A program made the position numbers and the translations under genes. DNA of 33,168 nucleotides from Burkholderiales bacterium. GTDB lineage: Bacteria; Pseudomonadota; Gammaproteobacteria; Burkholderiales; JAEUOS01. The notes under the pieces are model-generated. The model was not told the origin of the DNA, did not search any database, and saw only the letters and a list, made by a program, of their open reading frames with translations. Location: positions 1 through 33,168 of the forward strand of contig JAEUOS010000081.1 in the NCBI GenBank assembly GCA_016790695.1, written 5' to 3'. This document shows, piece by piece, positions 29,998-33,168 of the stretch (position 1 is the first letter of the stretch; every line of letters begins with the position of its first letter).

Positions 29998-30744
29998 TCA
30001 TCGCGCGGTCCCGTCGCCGCGGCGCTCGACCCAGCCGAGCACGCCGCGCAGGATGTTGACCTCCTCGCGCTCCAGGCGCGCGCGCGCCGCGAGACGGCGC
30101 AGCCGCGGCAGCAGCCGCTTCGGATTGGCCGGATCGTAGAACCCGAGCTCACCGAGCGCGCGCTCGGCGTGCGCAAGCAGCGCCTCGACCTCGCCGCGCG
30201 TGGCCGGGACGTCGACGTCCCCGGCCGGCGGCGGGATCGCGCGGTCGACCGCCATCCGCACCTCGTAGCAGAACACCTGCACCGCCGCCGCCAGATTGAG
30301 CGAGGAATACGCGGGATTGGCCGGGATGTGCGCGACCGCATCGCAGCGGCGCAGGTGCTGGTTCGACAGTCCCGAGGTCTCGTTGCCGAACACGAGAGCG
30401 ACCGGCCCGCGCCGGGCCGCCGCCGCGAGGTCCAGGGCGGCGGTGCGCGCATCGGTCGACGGCGGACCGATCTCGCGCGGCCGCGCGCTCGCCGCCACGA
30501 CGAGGACGCAGTCGCCGACCGCGTCCTCGAGCCCGGCCGACCGCACCGCGCCGGCGAGCACGTCGTCGGCGCCGCTGGCCATCGCGCGCGCGCTGTCGTC
30601 GAGCGCGCAGCGCGGCGCCGCCAGCACCAGGCGCGACAGTCCCATGGTCTTCAGCGCGCGCGCCGCGGACCCGACGTTGCCGGGGTGGCTGGTCTCGACC
30701 AGCACCACGCGCACGCGGTCGAGCAGTGCGTCCGGGTCAGTCAC
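29998..30744 (-). CDS. trmJ: tRNA (cytidine/uridine-2'-O-)-methyltransferase TrmJ
   Basis: TrmJ 2'-O-methylates position 32 of tRNA. The 248 residues have the SPOUT N-terminal motif VETSHPGNVGSAARALKTMGL (with Arg29), motif 2 LVFGNETSGLSN (117-128) and motif 3 PANPAYSSLNLAAAVQVFCYE (141-161), which form the trefoil-knot SAM site. The start is GTG 30744. It is divergent from suhB with a 49-bp gap; in many gamma- and betaproteobacteria suhB, trmJ and cysE are neighbours, and here the suhB/trmJ pair is kept while cysE is elsewhere. Confidence 0.95.
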   Translation of the reverse strand: MTDPDALLDRVRVVLVETSHPGNVGSAARALKTMGLSRLVLAAPRCALDDSARAMASGADDVLAGAVRSAGLEDAVGDCVLVVAASARPREIGPPSTDARTAALDLAAAARRGPVALVFGNETSGLSNQHLRRCDAVAHIPANPAYSSLNLAAAVQVFCYEVRMAVDRAIPPPAGDVDVPATRGEVEALLAHAERALGELGFYDPANPKRLLPRLRRLAARARLEREEVNILRGVLGWVERRGDGTAR

Positions 30745-30751
30745 GGTCGGA

Positions 30752-30757
30752 TAAAAT
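30752..30757 (+). promoter_or_regulatory. Possible -10 element of suhB
   Basis: TAAAAT (5 of 6) in the 49-bp divergent gap predicts a leader of about 30 nt. No -35 is evident. Confidence 0.4.
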
Positions 30758-30793
30758 TCGTCGCTTCGCAGTCACGACAAGTGCGCCCATCAC

Positions 30794-31576
30794 ATGCATC
30801 CGATGCTCAATACCGCGGTGAAGGCTGCGCGCCGCGCCGGCAACCTGATCAACCGCGCATCGCGCGACCTCGATCTGATCAAGGTCGAGGCCAAGCGCAA
30901 GAACGATTTCGTCACCGAGGTCGACCGCGCCGCCGAAGCCGCCGTCATCGACGTGCTGCGCGAAGCCTACCCGAACCACGCGATTCTCGCCGAGGAGTCC
31001 GGGCTGACCAAGGGGGCGCAGGGCGAGTACGTGTGGATCATCGATCCGCTCGACGGCACCACCAACTTCATCCACGGCGTGCCGCAGTTCGCGGTGTCGA
31101 TCGGCTTGCGGCACAAGGGCATCATGACACAGGGCGTGGTCTACGACCCGTCGAAGAACGAGCTGTTCACGGCCACCCGCGGCGCCGGCGCCTACCTCAA
31201 CGACAAGCGCATCCGGGTATCGAAGCGCGACCGCATCGGCGATGCGTTGATCGGGACCGGTTTCCCCTTCTCCAAGATCGACACGCTCGACCGCTACATC
31301 GAGATGTTCCGGCGCGTGTCGAAGAACTGCGCCGGCGTGCGCCGCCCCGGCGCCGCCGCCCTCGATCTCGCCTATGTCGCGGCCGGGCGCTTCGACGGCT
31401 TCTGGGAGATGGGCCTGTCGGCGTGGGACTGCGCCGCCGGCAGCCTCCTGATCCAGGAGGCCGGCGGCCTGGTCGGCGACTTCGCCGGCAACAGCGGCTA
31501 CATGGAGAGCGGCGAGATCGTCGCCGGCAATCCGAAGGTGTTCGCGCAGTTGCTCGCGCTGATCGCGCCGGAGTAG
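30794..31576 (+). CDS. suhB: Inositol-1-monophosphatase family protein SuhB
   Basis: SuhB is a Mg2+-dependent phosphatase that in E. coli also acts as a transcription antitermination/rRNA folding factor with the Nus proteins. The 260 residues contain the metal site EESG (67-70), [10 protein letters not shown] (83-92) and the later [16 protein letters not shown], the three family signatures. The ATG 30794 N-terminus ([23 protein letters not shown]) fits the family; Met4 is possible too. It is divergent from trmJ and followed 7 bp later by the glycosyltransferase gene. Confidence 0.96.
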   Translation: MHPMLNTAVKAARRAGNLINRASRDLDLIKVEAKRKNDFVTEVDRAAEAAVIDVLREAYPNHAILAEESGLTKGAQGEYVWIIDPLDGTTNFIHGVPQFAVSIGLRHKGIMTQGVVYDPSKNELFTATRGAGAYLNDKRIRVSKRDRIGDALIGTGFPFSKIDTLDRYIEMFRRVSKNCAGVRRPGAAALDLAYVAAGRFDGFWEMGLSAWDCAAGSLLIQEAGGLVGDFAGNSGYMESGEIVAGNPKVFAQLLALIAPE

Positions 31577-31583
31577 CCGGCCG

Positions 31584-33168
31584 ATGCCGCTCTCCGCGCT
31601 GTTCGGCCGCGGTCGGCGCCGCGCGGCGGCGCAGGTCGAGGCAACGCTCGAGGCGGGCATCGCGTGCTTCGAGCGCGGCGACGTCGGCGGCGCGCGCGAG
31701 CGGTTCGCCGCCGCGCTCGCCCTGTCGCCCGATCATCCGCGCGCCCTGGCGCTTGCCGGGGTGGCGCAGTTGGCCGGCGGCGATGCCGCGGGCGCCGAGA
31801 CGCTGCTCAGGCGCGCGATCGCCGGCGACGCGGCGCCGCACCTGCCCTGGTTCAACCTCGGCAACGCGCTGGTCGCGCAGGGCCGGCCCGGCGATGCGGC
31901 CGCCGCGTTCGACGAATCCGCGCGGCGCGCCCCGCAGCATTTCGCCACGTGGTTCAACCTGGCGCGCGCGCGGCTCGAGTCCGGCGCCATCGACGCGGCG
32001 ATCGACGCGGCCGCGCAATGCGTGGCGCTTGCGCCGGGCGACCCCGCCGCGCTGGTCGAGCTGGCGACGATGCGCTTCCGCAAGGCCGAGGCGACGCTGC
32101 AGGTCGCCGACTACGACGCGGCGATCGACCTGTTCCGCCGCGCGCTCGCGCTGCCCGACGTGCCGCCGGCCGCCGTGCACAATGCGCGGCTGTTCCTCGG
32201 CGACGCGCTGTCCAAGCGCGGCCGCCACACGGAGGCGCTGGCGCTGTTCGAGTCCCTGCACGCGGCCGACCCCGACGATCTCGACACCTGCATCAACCTC
32301 GCCAACTGCCTGAACAGTCTCGGCCGCATCCGCGACGCCGCGCCGCACTACGAGAAGGTGACGCGCCTGTACCCGCGGCACCTGCCGGCGATCTCGTCGG
32401 CCATCAGCGCCGCCGACTACGACCACCGCATCAGCGCCGAGGACAACGCGGTCCGGCGCCGCGCCTGGATGCAGGGATTCGCCGACCCGGCCCGCTACCG
32501 CGACTGGCCCAACGACCGCGACCCGGAGCGGCGCATCCGCATCGGGTACGTGTCGCCGGACTTTCGCGAACATGTCGCGATGACGCTGTTCGACGGCGTG
32601 CTGCGCCACCACGACCGCGCCGCCTTCGAGATCACCGCCTACGACGCGACGCCATTCCGCGACGCACGCAACCGCAGCCTGCGCGCCCGGGTCGACCGCT
32701 GGCGCGAGATCGACACCCTGGGCACCGACGCCGCCTGCGCGCTGATTCGCGACGATGCCATCGACCTCCTGGTCGATCTGGCCGGCCACACCGCGGGCAA
32801 CCGCCTGATGCTCTTCGCGCGCAAGCCGGCGCCGGTGGCCGCCACCTGGCTCGCCTATCCCGGCTCGACCGGGCTGCCGGAGATCGACTGGATCGTCACC
32901 GACCCCCACACCACGCCGCCGGACTGCGAGTCCCTGGTGAGCGAGTCCGTCTGGCGCCTGCCGCACACGCGCTTCTGCTTTTCGCCGCCGGCGGCAAGCC
33001 CGGCACCGCGCCTGCCGGCGCCGGCCGCGCTGCCGACCTTCGGCTCGTTCAACAACGTTTCCAAGCTCAATCCGGCGGTGCTGTCGCTGTGGGCGCGCGT
33101 GCTCGACGCGGTCCCTGCCGCCCGCCTCCTGGTCAAGTACGCGAGCCTCGACGACGCCACCGCGCGCG
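31584..33168 (+). CDS. TPR-containing O-GlcNAc-transferase-like glycosyltransferase (GT41), 3' end outside window
   Basis: The frame from ATG 31584 is open to the window end (528 codons). GGAG lies 10 nt upstream, overlapping the suhB end, so the genes are probably cotranscribed. There is no signal peptide, so the protein is cytoplasmic. Residues about 20-290 are TPR repeats (for example ERGDVGGARERFAAALALSPDHPRAL; WFNLGNALVAQGRPGDAAAAFDESARRAPQ). From about residue 325 the catalytic region of the SPINDLY/O-linked GlcNAc transferase family begins: IRIGYVSPDFREHVAMTLF carries the His expected near the donor site, then DLLVDLAGHTAGNRLMLFARKPAPVAATWLAYPGSTGLPEIDWIVTDP, and FGSFNNVSKLNPAVLSLWARVLDAVPAARLLVKY. 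The remaining donor-binding half is cut off. Bacterial members may glycosylate proteins with GlcNAc or another sugar; substrates are unknown. Confidence 0.9.
   Translation, partial: MPLSALFGRGRRRAAAQVEATLEAGIACFERGDVGGARERFAAALALSPDHPRALALAGVAQLAGGDAAGAETLLRRAIAGDAAPHLPWFNLGNALVAQGRPGDAAAAFDESARRAPQHFATWFNLARARLESGAIDAAIDAAAQCVALAPGDPAALVELATMRFRKAEATLQVADYDAAIDLFRRALALPDVPPAAVHNARLFLGDALSKRGRHTEALALFESLHAADPDDLDTCINLANCLNSLGRIRDAAPHYEKVTRLYPRHLPAISSAISAADYDHRISAEDNAVRRRAWMQGFADPARYRDWPNDRDPERRIRIGYVSPDFREHVAMTLFDGVLRHHDRAAFEITAYDATPFRDARNRSLRARVDRWREIDTLGTDAACALIRDDAIDLLVDLAGHTAGNRLMLFARKPAPVAATWLAYPGSTGLPEIDWIVTDPHTTPPDCESLVSESVWRLPHTRFCFSPPAASPAPRLPAPAALPTFGSFNNVSKLNPAVLSLWARVLDAVPAARLLVKYASLDDATAR

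Overview
The window is about 33 kb of very GC-rich (roughly 70 % by eye), densely coding chromosome from a betaproteobacterium, probably Burkholderiales or a relative. The main reason is the block carA-carB-greA / yhbY / rlmE-ftsH-folP-glmM. This set is a recognisable betaproteobacterial arrangement, and the protein sequences (for example the FtsH N-terminus and the GlmM, AroC and CarB cores) fit. I see no tRNA, rRNA, CRISPR array, insertion sequence, integrase or phage gene. This is mainly a housekeeping region with a few accessory genes.

Layout. 1-2341 (+): the end of an alanine-rich coiled-coil membrane protein, cut by the window edge, and an orphan branched-chain-amino-acid-type binding protein. 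2444-9408 (mostly -): cysE, glmM, folP, ftsH and rlmE, then yhbY (+) and greA (-), covering cysteine and cell-wall precursor supply, folate, membrane proteolysis, ribosome maturation and transcript cleavage. 9481-13951 (-): the carAB operon with an overlapping carA/carB junction, a probable intrinsic terminator behind it and an AT-rich promoter/leader in front. 14178-17293 (-): aroC, an MFS carrier and an M48 lipoprotein protease, closely packed. 17361-21106 (-): an LplT-PlsC type flippase/acyltransferase fusion, a two-CBS protein and a degenerate HDOD-GGDEF protein.

21289-28808 (+): metY with a translationally coupled alpha/beta hydrolase, a PaiB-like FMN protein, an MFS carrier, a FadH-type 2,4-dienoyl-CoA reductase and a secreted HtrA-like protein that has lost catalytic residues. 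28840-29989: a YqgE/AlgH protein with an export signal, transcribed away from an unrecognised 176-residue protein. 29998-33168: trmJ (-), then suhB (+) and a TPR glycosyltransferase of the O-GlcNAc transferase type, cut by the right edge.

Points that stand out are a possible IscR-type site at the cysE promoter, two short palindromes about two helical turns apart in front of carA, a near-perfect 30-bp palindrome at the metY promoter whose arms recur behind that operon, two proteins that look like regulatory pseudoenzymes (HDOD-GGDEF and HtrA-like), an exported YqgE, and a nucleocytoplasmic-type O-GlcNAc transferase homologue. None amounts to a clear new multi-gene system. The best small candidates are the CBS / HDOD-GGDEF / LplT-PlsC cluster and the exported YqgE plus its divergent unknown partner.
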